Positions 7,293 to 16,229 of a stretch of 60,155 nt of DNA are shown here, in pieces. The stretch comes from Acidobacteriota bacterium. Lineage in GTDB: Bacteria > Actinomycetota > Acidimicrobiia > Acidimicrobiales > RAAP-2. The notes beneath the pieces were generated by a model that saw nothing but the letters and a program-made list of their open reading frames with translations, ran no database searches and was not told the DNA's origin. Within the stretch, counting starts at the first letter, position 1. Every line of letters begins with the position of its first letter. A program made the translations under genes and the position numbers. Where the stretch lies: positions 1-60,155 of the forward strand of contig JAGXBH010000009.1 in the NCBI GenBank assembly GCA_018971185.1, in the 5' to 3' direction.

Positions 7293-8569
7293 GCCCTCTC
7301 CCGTCGTTCGATGAGGACCTCCTCGATCCGGCGCCCGTCCATGCGCACCACCGTGAGGACGTAGGGCTCCACCTCCAGGACGTCGCCCTGGGAGGGGACC
7401 CCTCCGGCGAGGTCGAGGACCAGCCCCCCGACGGTGTCCCAGCCGTCCTTGGGCAGGTCCAGGTCGTACTCGTTGTTGACGTCGTCGATGTTGAGCCGGC
7501 CGCTCACCACCAGCCCGGCGCCCTCGATCACCTCGACGTCCTCGTCGTGGGGCTGGTCGGACTCGTCGGTGATCTCACCCACCAGCTCCTCGAGGATGTC
7601 CTCCAGGGTCACCAGGCCCGCGGTGCCGCCGTACTCGTCGACCACCACGAAGAGGTGGTTCTGCCCCTGGCGGATCTGGGTGAGCAGGGACGCGACCCGC
7701 TTGGTCTCGGGCACGAAGGAGGCCTCGCCCATGTGCTCGCGCACCAGGTCCTCGCCGTGGCCCTCGGCCATCAGGCGCGCGAGGTGGCGCAGGTTGACGA
7801 TGCCGACCACGTCGTCGACCCCCTCACCCAGGACGGGCAGGCGCGAACGCCCCGTCTCGATGGCCGTGTCGAGCGCGGCGCGCACCGTCGCCTCGCCCGA
7901 GACGTCGACCATGTCGATGCGCGGCACCATCACCTCACGCACGATGGTGTCGCCGAACTCGATGACGCTGCGGATGAAGTTGCGCTCGCCCTCCTCGATG
8001 GCCTGGTCCTCGTGGGCGACGTCGGCCATGGCCAGGACCTCGTCCTCGGTCATCCTGCTCACGCCCGAGCGTCGTCCGAAGAAGAGCCGGATGACGCCCT
8101 GGGCGATGGCGAGCAGGAGCCGCGAGACCCACTTGACGGGCCAGAAGTTGAGCAGCATCTCCACCACCGGCGCGGTGGTCAGGGCCGCGGCGTCGGGGTG
8201 CTGGACGGCGAAGTTCTTGGGGATCGCCTCGAAGATGACGAAGATCACCACCACCTCGCCCACCGTGGAGACGATGAGTCCCGCCGCCCCGAAGAGGTGC
8301 GAGGCGAGCACGCCGACCATCGTCGCCGACACCAGCTGGCACACCAGGATCAACAAGAGCAACGGATTGAGGAACTCCTCGGGCGCGTCGGTGAGCTCGG
8401 CGAGGGACTTCGACCCGCGCTTGCCCTTCTCCCTCAGGGCGCGCGCCCGCGACTTGGTCATGCGCACCAGCGACGTCTCGGCCATCGCGAAGAAGCCCGA
8501 GAGGATCAGCAGGATCGCGACGCTGAGCGACAGGTAGGTGTCGCTCGACGACCAGGTGGAGCCGATCAC
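7289..8569 (-). CDS. CNNM/CorC-type membrane protein with CBS domains (hemolysin C family)
   Basis: A 426-residue protein. An N-terminal DUF21/CNNM membrane region (about residues 10-180, four hydrophobic segments) includes AMAETSLVRMTKSRARAL and the family motif FEAIPKNFAV. A pair of CBS domains follows, recognisable by VMVPRIDMV and FVVVDEYGGTAGLVTLEDI, then a CorC/HlyC C-terminal domain (VSGRLNIDDVN.. TVGGLVLDLAG). Family members take part in magnesium or cobalt transport and bind nucleotides through the CBS pair. The GTG start at 8569 is chosen because it overlaps the ybeY stop (GTGA). The ybeY-corC-era order is widely conserved. Confidence 0.92.
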   Translation of the reverse strand: MIGSTWSSSDTYLSLSVAILLILSGFFAMAETSLVRMTKSRARALREKGKRGSKSLAELTDAPEEFLNPLLLLILVCQLVSATMVGVLASHLFGAAGLIVSTVGEVVVIFVIFEAIPKNFAVQHPDAAALTTAPVVEMLLNFWPVKWVSRLLLAIAQGVIRLFFGRRSGVSRMTEDEVLAMADVAHEDQAIEEGERNFIRSVIEFGDTIVREVMVPRIDMVDVSGEATVRAALDTAIETGRSRLPVLGEGVDDVVGIVNLRHLARLMAEGHGEDLVREHMGEASFVPETKRVASLLTQIRQGQNHLFVVVDEYGGTAGLVTLEDILEELVGEITDESDQPHDEDVEVIEGAGLVVSGRLNIDDVNNEYDLDLPKDGWDTVGGLVLDLAGGVPSQGDVLEVEPYVLTVVRMDGRRIEEVLIERRERA

Positions 8570-9072
8570 GATCCGGGCGCGCGGTAGTGGCGAGCCAACA
8601 GTTCGCGCTCCCGGGCCTCCATCCGTTCGGCCTCCTCGTCGACCTCGTGGTCCCAGCCGCGAAGGTGCAGCACCCCGTGCACCACCAGGAGCGCGATCTC
8701 GTCCTCGAAGCCCCACTCGTGGTCCACGCTGTGGGCCAGGGCGATCGACGGGCAGATCACGATGTCGCCCACCAGCTGGGGGATGTCGGCCGAGGGCGGT
8801 TCGCCCGGACCCGTGCCGCCGGCGTCGGGCACCCGTCCGCCGGGATCGGGCTCGGCGTCGATCGGGAACGACAGGACGTCGGTCGGCCCGGACTTGCCCA
8901 TGAACTGGGCGTTGAGCTCGGCCATCACCGTCTCGCTGGTGAAGATCAGCGAGACCTCGGCGGGACCGCGCACCCCCTCGTCGTGCAACGCGGCGCGGCA
9001 GAGTCCCACCCAGCGCTCGAGGTCGACCTCGTGGTCGGTCTGCTCGTCGGCGGCGTAGATGTCGATGGTCAT
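8566..9072 (-). CDS. ybeY: Endoribonuclease YbeY (rRNA maturation factor)
   Basis: A 168-residue YbeY. The metal-binding signature HGVLHLRGWDH (H..H.....H) lies near residues 131-141, and TDVLSFPID near residues 64-72 is the second family hallmark. The protein is a zinc-dependent endoribonuclease involved in 16S rRNA 3'-end processing and 70S quality control. Between these motifs there is a Pro/Gly-rich insertion (about residues 73-95) longer than in the E. coli protein. Its ATG shares one base with the phoH stop (TGATG), so translation is coupled to phoH. Confidence 0.95.
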   Translation of the reverse strand: MTIDIYAADEQTDHEVDLERWVGLCRAALHDEGVRGPAEVSLIFTSETVMAELNAQFMGKSGPTDVLSFPIDAEPDPGGRVPDAGGTGPGEPPSADIPQLVGDIVICPSIALAHSVDHEWGFEDEIALLVVHGVLHLRGWDHEVDEEAERMEARERELLARHYRAPGS

Positions 9073-10037
9073 CAGTTGGTGTACCGGTCGTAGGCGGCGA
9101 CGATGTCGGCGACGATGCGGTGGCGCACGACGTCCTTGGCGCTGAGGTGCACGAAGGAGACGTCGTCGATACGCCCGAGGATGTTCTCGATGCTGGTCAG
9201 ACCCGAGGGCTTGCCGTTGAGGTCGACCTGGGTGACGTCACCGGTGACCACCGCCTTGGCGTTGAAGCCGATGCGCGTCAGGAACATCTTCATCTGTTCG
9301 GGCGTGGTGTTCTGGGCCTCGTCGAGGATGATGAAGGAGTCGTTGAGCGTGCGACCACGCATGAACGCGAGCGGCGCCACCTCGATGGTGCCGTTGGCGA
9401 TGAGTCGCTGCGCGCCGTCGGGGCCGACCATGTCGTAGAGCGCGTCGTAGAGGGGGCGCAGGTAGGGGTCGACCTTGGCCATCAGGTCCCCGGGCAGGAA
9501 GCCCAGGTGCTCGCCCGCCTCCACGGCCGGGCGCGTCAGCACGATGCGCTGCACCTGGCGCCGGTGCAGCGCCTGGACGGCCGCGGCGACGGCGAGGTAA
9601 CTCTTGCCGGTGCCCGCGGGTCCGATGCCGAAGGTCACGATCGACCTCTCGATCGCGTCGGTGTAGCGCTTCTGCCCCGCGGTCGAGGGACGGATGGCCT
9701 TGCCCTTGGCGCCGCGCACCACCTCGTGGCGCAGGACCTCACTGGGACGCAGGTCGTCGGCCACCATGTCGATCGTGCGCGCGATCTTGGTCGGGTCGAG
9801 CGCCTGGCCGCTCTCGAGGACCAGCACCAGTTCGTCGAACAGGCGAAGGACCGTGGCGGCGTCGGGTCCGGCCACCGAGATCTGGTTGCCCTGCACGCGG
9901 ATCTTGGAGTGCGGGAACGAGCGCTCGACCACGCGCAGGTGCTCGTCGCGCGGACCCAGCAATCCAGCCATCAGGTGCGTATTGGGTACGTAGGTGGTCG
10001 CCAACAGGGCCTCGTCGGCCGCGGCATCGAAACTCAT
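9072..10037 (-). CDS. phoH: PhoH-family ATPase (PhoH-like/YbeZ)
   Basis: A 321-residue PhoH-like protein. The Walker A motif GIGPAGTGKSYLA is near residue 137 and Walker B DSFIILDEAQNTT near residue 236, with LTRPAVEAGEHLGFLPGD in between and VVTGDVTQVDL after. YbeZ/PhoH2 proteins are ATPases, some with RNA-helicase activity, that work with YbeY in rRNA maturation, and ybeY is the next gene. An N-terminal KH-like region (SKIRVQGNQISVAGPD) is also typical. The ATG at 10037 overlaps the HIT gene stop (ATGA); longer frames would lie inside the HIT gene. Confidence 0.93.
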   Translation of the reverse strand: MSFDAAADEALLATTYVPNTHLMAGLLGPRDEHLRVVERSFPHSKIRVQGNQISVAGPDAATVLRLFDELVLVLESGQALDPTKIARTIDMVADDLRPSEVLRHEVVRGAKGKAIRPSTAGQKRYTDAIERSIVTFGIGPAGTGKSYLAVAAAVQALHRRQVQRIVLTRPAVEAGEHLGFLPGDLMAKVDPYLRPLYDALYDMVGPDGAQRLIANGTIEVAPLAFMRGRTLNDSFIILDEAQNTTPEQMKMFLTRIGFNAKAVVTGDVTQVDLNGKPSGLTSIENILGRIDDVSFVHLSAKDVVRHRIVADIVAAYDRYTN

Positions 10038-10378
10038 CCGGGCGGCCAACCCATCATTCGTCCGCCCAGCACGTGCAGGTGCAGGTGCGCCACGCTCATC
10101 TGCGCGTCGGGCCCGTTGTTCATCACGAGACGATACCCGCTCTCGCGCACGCCCTCGTCCTCGGCGACGCGCTGAGCCAAGAGGACCAGATCGCTCACCA
10201 GCGCGCCGTGCGCGTCGGTGACGTGGTCGGCGCTCGTCACGTGCTCCTTCGGGATCACCAGCACGTGCACCGGCGCCTGGGGGGCGATGTCGCGGATGGC
10301 CAGCGCGGTCTCGCTCTCGGCCACCGGCACTGAAGGGATCTCGCCGGCGACGATCTTGCAGAAGAGGCACTCACTCAT
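10034..10378 (-). CDS. HIT-family nucleotide-binding protein (HinT-like)
   Basis: A 114-residue histidine-triad protein. It opens with the HinT-typical CLFCKIVAGEIPS and ends with the catalytic triad motif AHLHLHVLGGR (H-x-H-x-H). HinT enzymes hydrolyse AMP-lysine and other nucleoside phosphoramidates; they form homodimers in the cytoplasm. Length matches the family. The gene sits between rsmE and phoH with four-base overlaps on both sides. Confidence 0.93.
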   Translation of the reverse strand: MSECLFCKIVAGEIPSVPVAESETALAIRDIAPQAPVHVLVIPKEHVTSADHVTDAHGALVSDLVLLAQRVAEDEGVRESGYRLVMNNGPDAQMSVAHLHLHVLGGRMMGWPPG

Positions 10379-11103
10379 GTGTTGCTCTCATCATTACCCA
10401 TCGCGGCCTCCCTCAGGGTAAATCCCCATGAATCATTCGTGAACGTCACCAGCGCCGCGGCGATCACCGCGGCCGTTTCCCCTCGTAGGACCGTGGGTCC
10501 GAGCGAGAGGCGCCGTCGCGACGCGTCCCACTCCTCGGGCGCCCAACCCCCTTCGGGCCCGACGGCCACCGCGCTCACCCCGCGCCAATCGCCGCTGCCG
10601 GAGAAGTCGGCCACCGCCACGTCGGCGGGGACCTCGCTCGGTGCCACGGGCGCCGCCAGCACCAGGTCGTGGGTGCGCCGGCACTGGGCGCAGGTCTCCT
10701 CGGCGATCCGCCGCCAGCGCTGGAGCACCTTGTCGCGGGCCTCGCCGCGGAAGCGCTGCGCCAGGCGCGCGCTCACCAGGGGCACGACGGTGGCCACGCC
10801 GACCTCGGTGGCCTTGGCGAGGGCCCACTCGCCGCGGTCGCCCTTGAGCGGCGACAGGTAGAGGGTGGTCGGCGGCGGCGGCGGGTCCGCGTAGGTCTCG
10901 CGGGCGACGTCGAGTCCGTTCGCCTGCACGGTGGCGAAGCGCCACCGGCCCGCACCGTCGCTCAGGACCACCTCCTCGCCCACGCGCGCGCGCAACACGC
11001 GACGCAGGTGGTGCTCGTCATCGGAGGACAGTGACGGATGTGCGATGTCCTCGACCCGGAACTGGCCGAGCGCGGCCACGCGACGCGGCCACTCGATCCT
11101 CAT
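10375..11103 (-). CDS. rsmE: 16S rRNA (uridine1498-N3)-methyltransferase RsmE
   Basis: A 242-residue SPOUT-class methyltransferase. The N-terminal PUA-like domain contains HHLRRVLRARVGEEVVLSDG. The C-terminal knot domain has SPLKGDRGEWALAKATEVG, AVGPEGGWAPEE (SAM-binding GPEGG loop) and LGPTVLRGETA, the RsmE signatures. It methylates U1498 of 16S rRNA using S-adenosylmethionine. The ATG at 11103 overlaps the dnaJ stop (ATGA), so extended frames into dnaJ are rejected. Confidence 0.94.
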   Translation of the reverse strand: MRIEWPRRVAALGQFRVEDIAHPSLSSDDEHHLRRVLRARVGEEVVLSDGAGRWRFATVQANGLDVARETYADPPPPPTTLYLSPLKGDRGEWALAKATEVGVATVVPLVSARLAQRFRGEARDKVLQRWRRIAEETCAQCRRTHDLVLAAPVAPSEVPADVAVADFSGSGDWRGVSAVAVGPEGGWAPEEWDASRRRLSLGPTVLRGETAAVIAAALVTFTNDSWGFTLREAAMGNDESNT

Positions 11104-12200
11104 CGTTTGGCGCGCTTGCGGAAGAGGCCGCCGGCGTGATGCTCGGCCACCTCCTCCCCGCGGTGCTGGGCCAACTGGCGCAGGAGGTCGCGCTCGACGT
11201 CGTCGAGCTCCGTGGGCACGTCCACCACCAGGTGGACGAAGAGGTCGCCGCGACCGCGTCCGTGCAGGTGCTCCACTCCCTCGTGGCGCAGCCGGTGCAC
11301 GGTGCCCGAGGCGCTCCCGGCGGCCACCTCGATGCGCTCGCTCCCGCGCAGCGTGGGGACCTCGACGGTGGCGCCCAGCGCGGCCTGGGTGAAGGAGATG
11401 TGCGCTTCGTGGTGCAGATTGTCCCCCTCGCGCACGAAGCGCTCGTCGTTCGCCACGCGCAGGTGCACGAAGAGCCGACCGTTGGGGCCACCGCGGACGC
11501 CCGCGGGTCCGCGGTCGCTCAGGCGCATCGTCGAACCGTCCTCGACGCCCGCGGGGATCTGGATCGTCATCGTCGCCGGGGCGTCGCGTCGACCCTCGCC
11601 GCGACAGTCGGGGCAGGGCGACTCGATGCGCGAGCCCAGTCCGTTGCAGCGCGGGCAGACCGTGGTCGTCATCATCTGGCCCAGGATCGAGTTGCGCACG
11701 CGGCGCACCTCTCCCATCCCCGCGCACTCCACGCAGGTCACCGGCGACGTGCCCGGCGCGCTGCCGCTGCCCGCGCAGGTGTCGCAGCGCTGGGGCAGGG
11801 TGATCGTGATCTCGCGGTTCACGCCGAAGGCGGCCTCGTCCAGGGTGATCTCCACGTTGACCTCGGCGTCGGGACCCGGCTGGGGTCCGCGGCGTTGGGG
11901 GCCGTGGGCGCCCATGCCGCCGAAGAACATGTCGAAGATGTCCTGGACCGAGCCGGCGCCGAAGGGGTTGCCCCCCGCGCCGACGTCCGAACCGAAGCGG
12001 TCGTAGTTGGCGCGGCGCTCGGGGTCCGAGAGGATCTCGTAGGCCTGCGAGACCTCCTTGAAACGGGCCTCGGAGGCGGCGTCGCCGGGGTTGGCGTCGG
12101 GGTGCAACTGGCGCGCGAGGCGCCGGTAGGCCTTCTTGAGCTCCTCGGGCGAGACGTCATGGTCGACCCCGAGGACGGCGTAGAGATCAGTGGTTGGCAT
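11100..12200 (-). CDS. dnaJ: Chaperone DnaJ (type I, with zinc fingers)
   Basis: A 366-residue co-chaperone that stimulates DnaK ATPase activity. The J domain (residues 4-67) contains the catalytic HPD motif in RQLHPDANPGD. A Gly/Phe-rich linker includes NPFGAGSVQDIFDMFFGG. Four CxxCxGxG zinc repeats are intact: CDTCAGSG, CVECAGMG, CPRCNGLG and CPDCRGEG. The C-terminal substrate-binding domains follow. The ATG at 12200 lies inside the end of hrcA (14-base overlap) with a GAAGAGG ribosome site; a GTG five codons upstream is possible. No dnaK or grpE is in the window, so this is the hrcA-linked DnaJ common in actinobacteria. Confidence 0.95.
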   Translation of the reverse strand: MPTTDLYAVLGVDHDVSPEELKKAYRRLARQLHPDANPGDAASEARFKEVSQAYEILSDPERRANYDRFGSDVGAGGNPFGAGSVQDIFDMFFGGMGAHGPQRRGPQPGPDAEVNVEITLDEAAFGVNREITITLPQRCDTCAGSGSAPGTSPVTCVECAGMGEVRRVRNSILGQMMTTTVCPRCNGLGSRIESPCPDCRGEGRRDAPATMTIQIPAGVEDGSTMRLSDRGPAGVRGGPNGRLFVHLRVANDERFVREGDNLHHEAHISFTQAALGATVEVPTLRGSERIEVAAGSASGTVHRLRHEGVEHLHGRGRGDLFVHLVVDVPTELDDVERDLLRQLAQHRGEEVAEHHAGGLFRKRAKR

Positions 12201-13236
12201 TTTCCTCTTCTCCACCGAAGTGGCGTGTCAGGTGTTGAGAGACCGCACCGGCGGCGGCCATGGCCTCTTGGTACTTCATGCGCGTCGGTCCGAGCAGGCC
12301 GACGGCGCCGGCGGTCGCACCGTCGATGGTGACGGGTGCGACCACCACGGCGCAGGCCGACAGCGGCTCGTAGCCGTTCTCGGTGCCGATGGCCACCGAG
12401 AGGCCCCGCGCCAACATGTCCTGCACCAGCGACACCACCAGGAGCTCCTGCTCGAGGATCGAGAGGACCTGGCGCACGGTCTCGACGCCGTCGAAGGAGT
12501 CGGCCACTCTGGAGGAACCGCCGATGAAGACCTTCTCGCCGTCGGCGGTGGGTAGCGCGGCGTGCAGCGCGGCCACCGCGTCACGCACGAGGACCGCCAC
12601 GTGGTCGTGACGCGAGGGCACCTGGACCTGGGTCTCGAGCGTCGTTCCGATGAGCAGGGCGTTGATCTGGCGCGACGCCTCGGTGCACGTCTCGAGGTCC
12701 ACGTCGAAGTGCGGGGTCAACGAGTGCTTCACCACCGAGCCGTCGGAGAACACGGTCACCAGCAACTGGTGGCGCGCGTCGATGTTCACCAACTGCGCCG
12801 AGAGGATCGACGCGTGCGCGTGGGTCGCCCCGACGACGACGGCGGTGTAGCTGGTCATGCGGCTCAGCAGCGTCGAGGTCTGCTCGAGCACGTCCTCCAC
12901 CTCGCCGCGCACGTTGGCGAAGAACTCACTGAGCTGGTGCTGCTGCACCGTGCCGAGCACCCCCGAGGCGAGGTGGTCGACGAAGTAGCGGTACCCCTTG
13001 TCCGTGGGGACGCGTCCGGCGGAGGTGTGCGGCTGGGCGAGGTAGCCCTCGCGCTCGAGCGAGACCATCTCGGAGCGCACGGTCGCCGGCGAGACGCCCA
13101 GGTCGGCGTTCGAGGCGACCGAGGAGGAGCCGACCGGTTGGGCGGTGGCGATGTGTTCCGACACCACCGCCTCGAGGATCGTGGCCTTACGGGCGTCGAG
13201 GTCCGACGAAGCGGGCTGCTTCACGCGACGGGCCAT
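12187..13236 (-). CDS. hrcA: Heat-inducible transcription repressor HrcA
   Basis: A 349-residue repressor that binds CIRCE operators and shuts off chaperone genes until heat stress. The N-terminal winged helix contains LDARKATILEAVVSEHIAT, QPVGSSSV and SPATVRSEMVSLEREGYL, followed by HTSAGRVPTDKGYRYFVD, all diagnostic. The C-terminal half has a GAF-like dimerisation domain ending with GLLGPTRMKYQ. The ATG at 13236 has an AAGGAGGAG ribosome site and sits directly behind a CIRCE element, so the gene is expected to repress itself and dnaJ. Confidence 0.96.
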   Translation of the reverse strand: MARRVKQPASSDLDARKATILEAVVSEHIATAQPVGSSSVASNADLGVSPATVRSEMVSLEREGYLAQPHTSAGRVPTDKGYRYFVDHLASGVLGTVQQHQLSEFFANVRGEVEDVLEQTSTLLSRMTSYTAVVVGATHAHASILSAQLVNIDARHQLLVTVFSDGSVVKHSLTPHFDVDLETCTEASRQINALLIGTTLETQVQVPSRHDHVAVLVRDAVAALHAALPTADGEKVFIGGSSRVADSFDGVETVRQVLSILEQELLVVSLVQDMLARGLSVAIGTENGYEPLSACAVVVAPVTIDGATAGAVGLLGPTRMKYQEAMAAAGAVSQHLTRHFGGEEENANH

Positions 13237-13248
13237 GTCTCCTCCTTG

Positions 13249-13275
13249 TTGGCACTCAATTCTACCGAGTGCCAG
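13249..13275. promoter_or_regulatory. CIRCE operator for HrcA
   Basis: GGCACTC and GAGTGCC arms are separated by exactly nine bases and flanked by TT/AG. This matches the CIRCE consensus TTAGCACTC-N9-GAGTGCTAA with one change per arm. It lies 13 bases upstream of the hrcA ATG. On the minus strand the spacer contains TAGAAT, a good -10 box, so HrcA binding would cover the promoter. Confidence 0.92.
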
Positions 13276-13344
13276 CGCGTGGACGACCACGGCCGTGACG
13301 GCGTATCTTTGCGGGACGGCGCCCTTTCACCAGCGAGGTTGAGA

Positions 13345-13857
13345 ATGATCCCACGACCGCTACGACCACCCGAGCCCGTGGCGGGGCCCGAGCGGGCGCA
13401 GCTCGAGGGCTGGCTGGACTTCCATCGCGCCACCTTGTTGACCAAGTGCGCGGAACTCGAGGGCGATCAGCTCACCAGGCGCGCGGTCCCTCCCTCGGAG
13501 CTCACGCTGCTCGGGCTGCTGCAGCACATGACCCTCGTCGAAGTGTGGTGGTTCGACGTCGTGCTGCTCGACAGCGCGACGCCCCTGCCCTACAGCAGTG
13601 AGGCCGACCGCGACGCGGAGTTCCACGACTTCACCTTCGCCGCGCCCGAGGCCGTGGCCGACTCCTTCCTCGCGGCGTGCGAGCGCTCGCGTCAGAACGC
13701 CGCGTCGCTGAGCCTGGACACGGTCACCCGGCGCACGGGCGAACGCTTCACGCTGGACCTGCGCTGGCTCTACACCCACATGATCGAGGAATACGCGCGC
13801 CACAACGGCCACGCCGACCTCCTGCGAGAGGTGATCGACGGCACCACGGGACTCTGA
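13345..13857 (+). CDS. DinB-like (DUF664) metal-binding family protein
   Basis: A 170-residue four-helix-bundle protein of the DinB/DUF664 superfamily, common in actinobacteria. Visible marks are RAQLEGWLDFHRATLLTKC near the N-terminus, the LLGLLQHMTLVEVWWFDVVL helix with a metal-ligand His, and a C-terminal TLDLRWLYTHMIEEYARHNGHADLLRE with the remaining His ligands. Relatives include bacillithiol and mycothiol transferases, but the substrate here is unknown. A GAGGTTGAG ribosome site precedes the ATG. The gene is divergent from hrcA, and the CIRCE site lies in the shared upstream region. Confidence 0.85.
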   Translation: MIPRPLRPPEPVAGPERAQLEGWLDFHRATLLTKCAELEGDQLTRRAVPPSELTLLGLLQHMTLVEVWWFDVVLLDSATPLPYSSEADRDAEFHDFTFAAPEAVADSFLAACERSRQNAASLSLDTVTRRTGERFTLDLRWLYTHMIEEYARHNGHADLLREVIDGTTGL

Positions 13858-13888
13858 TGGCCCGGCCGAGGACGGGAGTGCCTCGGCG

Positions 13889-15694
13889 TCAGTCCTCGAG
13901 CTTGAGGGCCGCGACGAAGGCCTCCTGGGGGACCTCGACGCGCCCGAGGTTCTTCATGCGCTTCTTGCCCTCCTTCTGCTTCTCGAGCAGCTTGCGCTTG
14001 CGGGTGATGTCACCGCCGTAGCACTTGGCCAGCACGTCCTTGCGACGCGCCTTGACCGTCTCTCGCGAGATGATGCGCCCGCCGATGGCCGCCTGGATCG
14101 GCACGTCGAACATCTGGCGCGGGATGAGCTCCTTCAAGCGCTCGGCCATCTTTCGGCCGTAGAACTCGGCGTTGGATCGGTGCACGATGGTGGAGAAGGC
14201 GTCGACCGCCTCGTGGTTGATCAGCAGGTCCACGCGCACCAGGTTGGAGGTGACGTAGCCGCTCTGCTCGTAGTCGAGGCTGGCGTAGCCCTTGGTGCGG
14301 CTCTTGAGCGCGTCGAAGAAGTCGATCACCACCTCGGCCAGGGGGATCGAGTACTTCAGCTCCACGCGCTCGGCCGAGAGATAGTCCATCTTGATCATCT
14401 CGGCGCGGCGCGACTGGCACAGGTCCATCACCGTGCCCAGGTACTCCGCCGGCGTGAGGATCGAGATGTGCAGCATCGGCTCGTCGATGTGGTCGAGGCG
14501 CGACGCGTCGGGCAGGTCGGTGGGGTTGTCGATCTTCACCTCGGTGCCGTCACTCAGGTAGGCGCGGTACACCACCGAGGGGGCGGTGGCGATGATGTCG
14601 AGGTTGAACTCGCGCTCTAGTCGCTCGCGCACGATCTCCATGTGCAACAGCCCGAGGAAGCCGCAGCGGAAGCCGAAGCCCAGCGCGTGGCTCGACTCGG
14701 GTTCGTAGGCGATGGAGGCGTCGTTGAGCTTGAGCTTGTCCAGCGCGTCGCGCAGGTCGCCAAGGTCGTCGCCGTCGATCGGGTAGATCCCGCAGTAGAC
14801 CATGGGCTTAGGGTCCATGTAGCCCTCGAGCGCGGTGGCCGCCGGGCGCTGGGCCTCGGTGATGGTCTCACCCGAGCGCGCGCCGCCGACGTCCTTGATG
14901 CCCGCCACGATGTAGCCCACCTCGCCGGGGCCGAGCGACGCGACGGCGACCATGTCGGGGGTGCGCACGCCGATCTCCTCGATCTCGTGGTTCTCGCCGG
15001 CCTGCATCATGCGGATCTTGACGTCCTCGCGCAGGGTGCCGTCGATGATCCGGATCGAGGAGATGACCCCGCGGTACTGGTCGTAGTAGGAGTCGAAGAT
15101 CAGCGCGCGCAGCGGGTCGGTCGGATCGCCGGTGGGCGCGGGAATACGTTCGATCACCGCGCGCAGCAGTTCGCGCACGCCCTCGCCGGTCTTGGCCGAG
15201 ATCGACAGCACCTGGTCCGCGGGCAGGCCGAGGACCCGTTCGAGCTCCTCCTTGCAGCGTTCGGGGTCGGCCGCGGGCAGGTCGATCTTGTTGAGGACCG
15301 CCACGATCTCGAGGTCGTGCTCGATGGCCTGGTAGCAGTTGGCGAGGGTCTGGGCCTGGATGCCCTGGCTGGCGTCCACGAGCAGGATCGCCCCCTCGCA
15401 GGCGGCGAGGGAGCGCGAGACCTCGTAGCCGAAGTCGACGTGGCCGGGGGTGTCGATGAGCTGGAGGATATGGTCCTCGAAGAACACGCGCACGTTCTGG
15501 GCCTTGATGGTGATGCCGCGCTCACGCTCGATGTCCATCGAGTCCAGGTACTGCGCGCGCATCAGCCGCGGGTCCACCGCCCCGGTGATCTCCAAGATGC
15601 GGTCCGACAGCGTGGATTTGCCGTGGTCGACGTGGGCGATGATGGAGAAATTGCGGATTTTTCCGGTGTCGACGGGGGGGAGTTGGTGGGCCAC
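13889..15694 (-). CDS. lepA: Elongation factor 4 (LepA)
   Basis: A 601-residue translational GTPase that back-translocates or remodels ribosomes and assists 30S biogenesis. G1 AHVDHGKST is at about residues 19-27, then the RGITIKAQ switch, DTPGHVDF and NKIDLP. The LepA-specific C-terminal domain is complete, ending with [25 protein letters not shown]. The GTG start at 15694 ([20 protein letters not shown]) is preceded by a TAGAAC box and no ribosome site, again suggesting a leaderless message. It is divergent from rpsT. Confidence 0.97.
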   Translation of the reverse strand: MAHQLPPVDTGKIRNFSIIAHVDHGKSTLSDRILEITGAVDPRLMRAQYLDSMDIERERGITIKAQNVRVFFEDHILQLIDTPGHVDFGYEVSRSLAACEGAILLVDASQGIQAQTLANCYQAIEHDLEIVAVLNKIDLPAADPERCKEELERVLGLPADQVLSISAKTGEGVRELLRAVIERIPAPTGDPTDPLRALIFDSYYDQYRGVISSIRIIDGTLREDVKIRMMQAGENHEIEEIGVRTPDMVAVASLGPGEVGYIVAGIKDVGGARSGETITEAQRPAATALEGYMDPKPMVYCGIYPIDGDDLGDLRDALDKLKLNDASIAYEPESSHALGFGFRCGFLGLLHMEIVRERLEREFNLDIIATAPSVVYRAYLSDGTEVKIDNPTDLPDASRLDHIDEPMLHISILTPAEYLGTVMDLCQSRRAEMIKMDYLSAERVELKYSIPLAEVVIDFFDALKSRTKGYASLDYEQSGYVTSNLVRVDLLINHEAVDAFSTIVHRSNAEFYGRKMAERLKELIPRQMFDVPIQAAIGGRIISRETVKARRKDVLAKCYGGDITRKRKLLEKQKEGKKRMKNLGRVEVPQEAFVAALKLED

Positions 15695-15894
15695 GGTGCG
15701 TTCTAGGCTACCGGGCCCGGGACCGGCGCCCACGGCGTGCGTGGCGAGGTCCGTGGTGAGGTTCTTGGTGGGCGTCCGCGGTGGGGGCGGAGGACGGGAC
15801 CGGTCGACGACGACGTTCGACGGGCGTGGCGGCGCGTCTGCTAGCCTTGTCTAGCCCGCCGAAGAGTCTCGGCGAACGAAGAACGAGGTTTTTT

Positions 15895-16164
15895 GTGGCC
15901 AATATCAAGAGCCAGATCAAGCGCAACCGGACGAACGAGATCGCCCGGGACCGTAATCGCGCCGTGAAGTCCGAGATCCGCACCCGCGCCAAGACCGCGG
16001 TGGGCGCCGTCGGCACCGAGAACGAGGACGCCGCGTTGCGCCTGGCCGTCAAGCGCATCGACATGGCCGCCGCCAAGGGCATCATCCACAAGAACGCCGC
16101 CGCGAACAAGAAGAGCGGGTTGATGAAGCGCATCGCCAAGCTCCGCGAGGACGCCAACGCCTAG
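15895..16164 (+). CDS. rpsT: 30S ribosomal protein S20
   Basis: An 89-residue S20, a small basic helical protein that binds the 5' domain of 16S rRNA early in 30S assembly. The sequence VANIKSQIKRNRTNE, the NRAVKSEIRTRAK stretch and the C-terminal IHKNAAANKKSGLMKRIAK are standard for the family. Start is GTG at 15895 behind a GAACGAGG ribosome site. A strong terminator follows 21 bases after the stop, so it is monocistronic. Confidence 0.97.
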   Translation: MANIKSQIKRNRTNEIARDRNRAVKSEIRTRAKTAVGAVGTENEDAALRLAVKRIDMAAAKGIIHKNAAANKKSGLMKRIAKLREDANA

Positions 16165-16185
16165 CCCCCGCGTGGTGGTCGAAGG

Positions 16186-16210
16186 AGGCGCCCCGCGGGG
16201 CGCCTTTTTT
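16186..16210 (+). terminator. Rho-independent terminator of rpsT
   Basis: A perfect nine-bp stem, AGGCGCCCC pairing with GGGGCGCCT across a GC loop, is followed immediately by six T residues. It lies 21 bases after the rpsT stop. Confidence 0.93.
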
Positions 16211-16229
16211 CGTGTGGTCCCGAGCGCCG

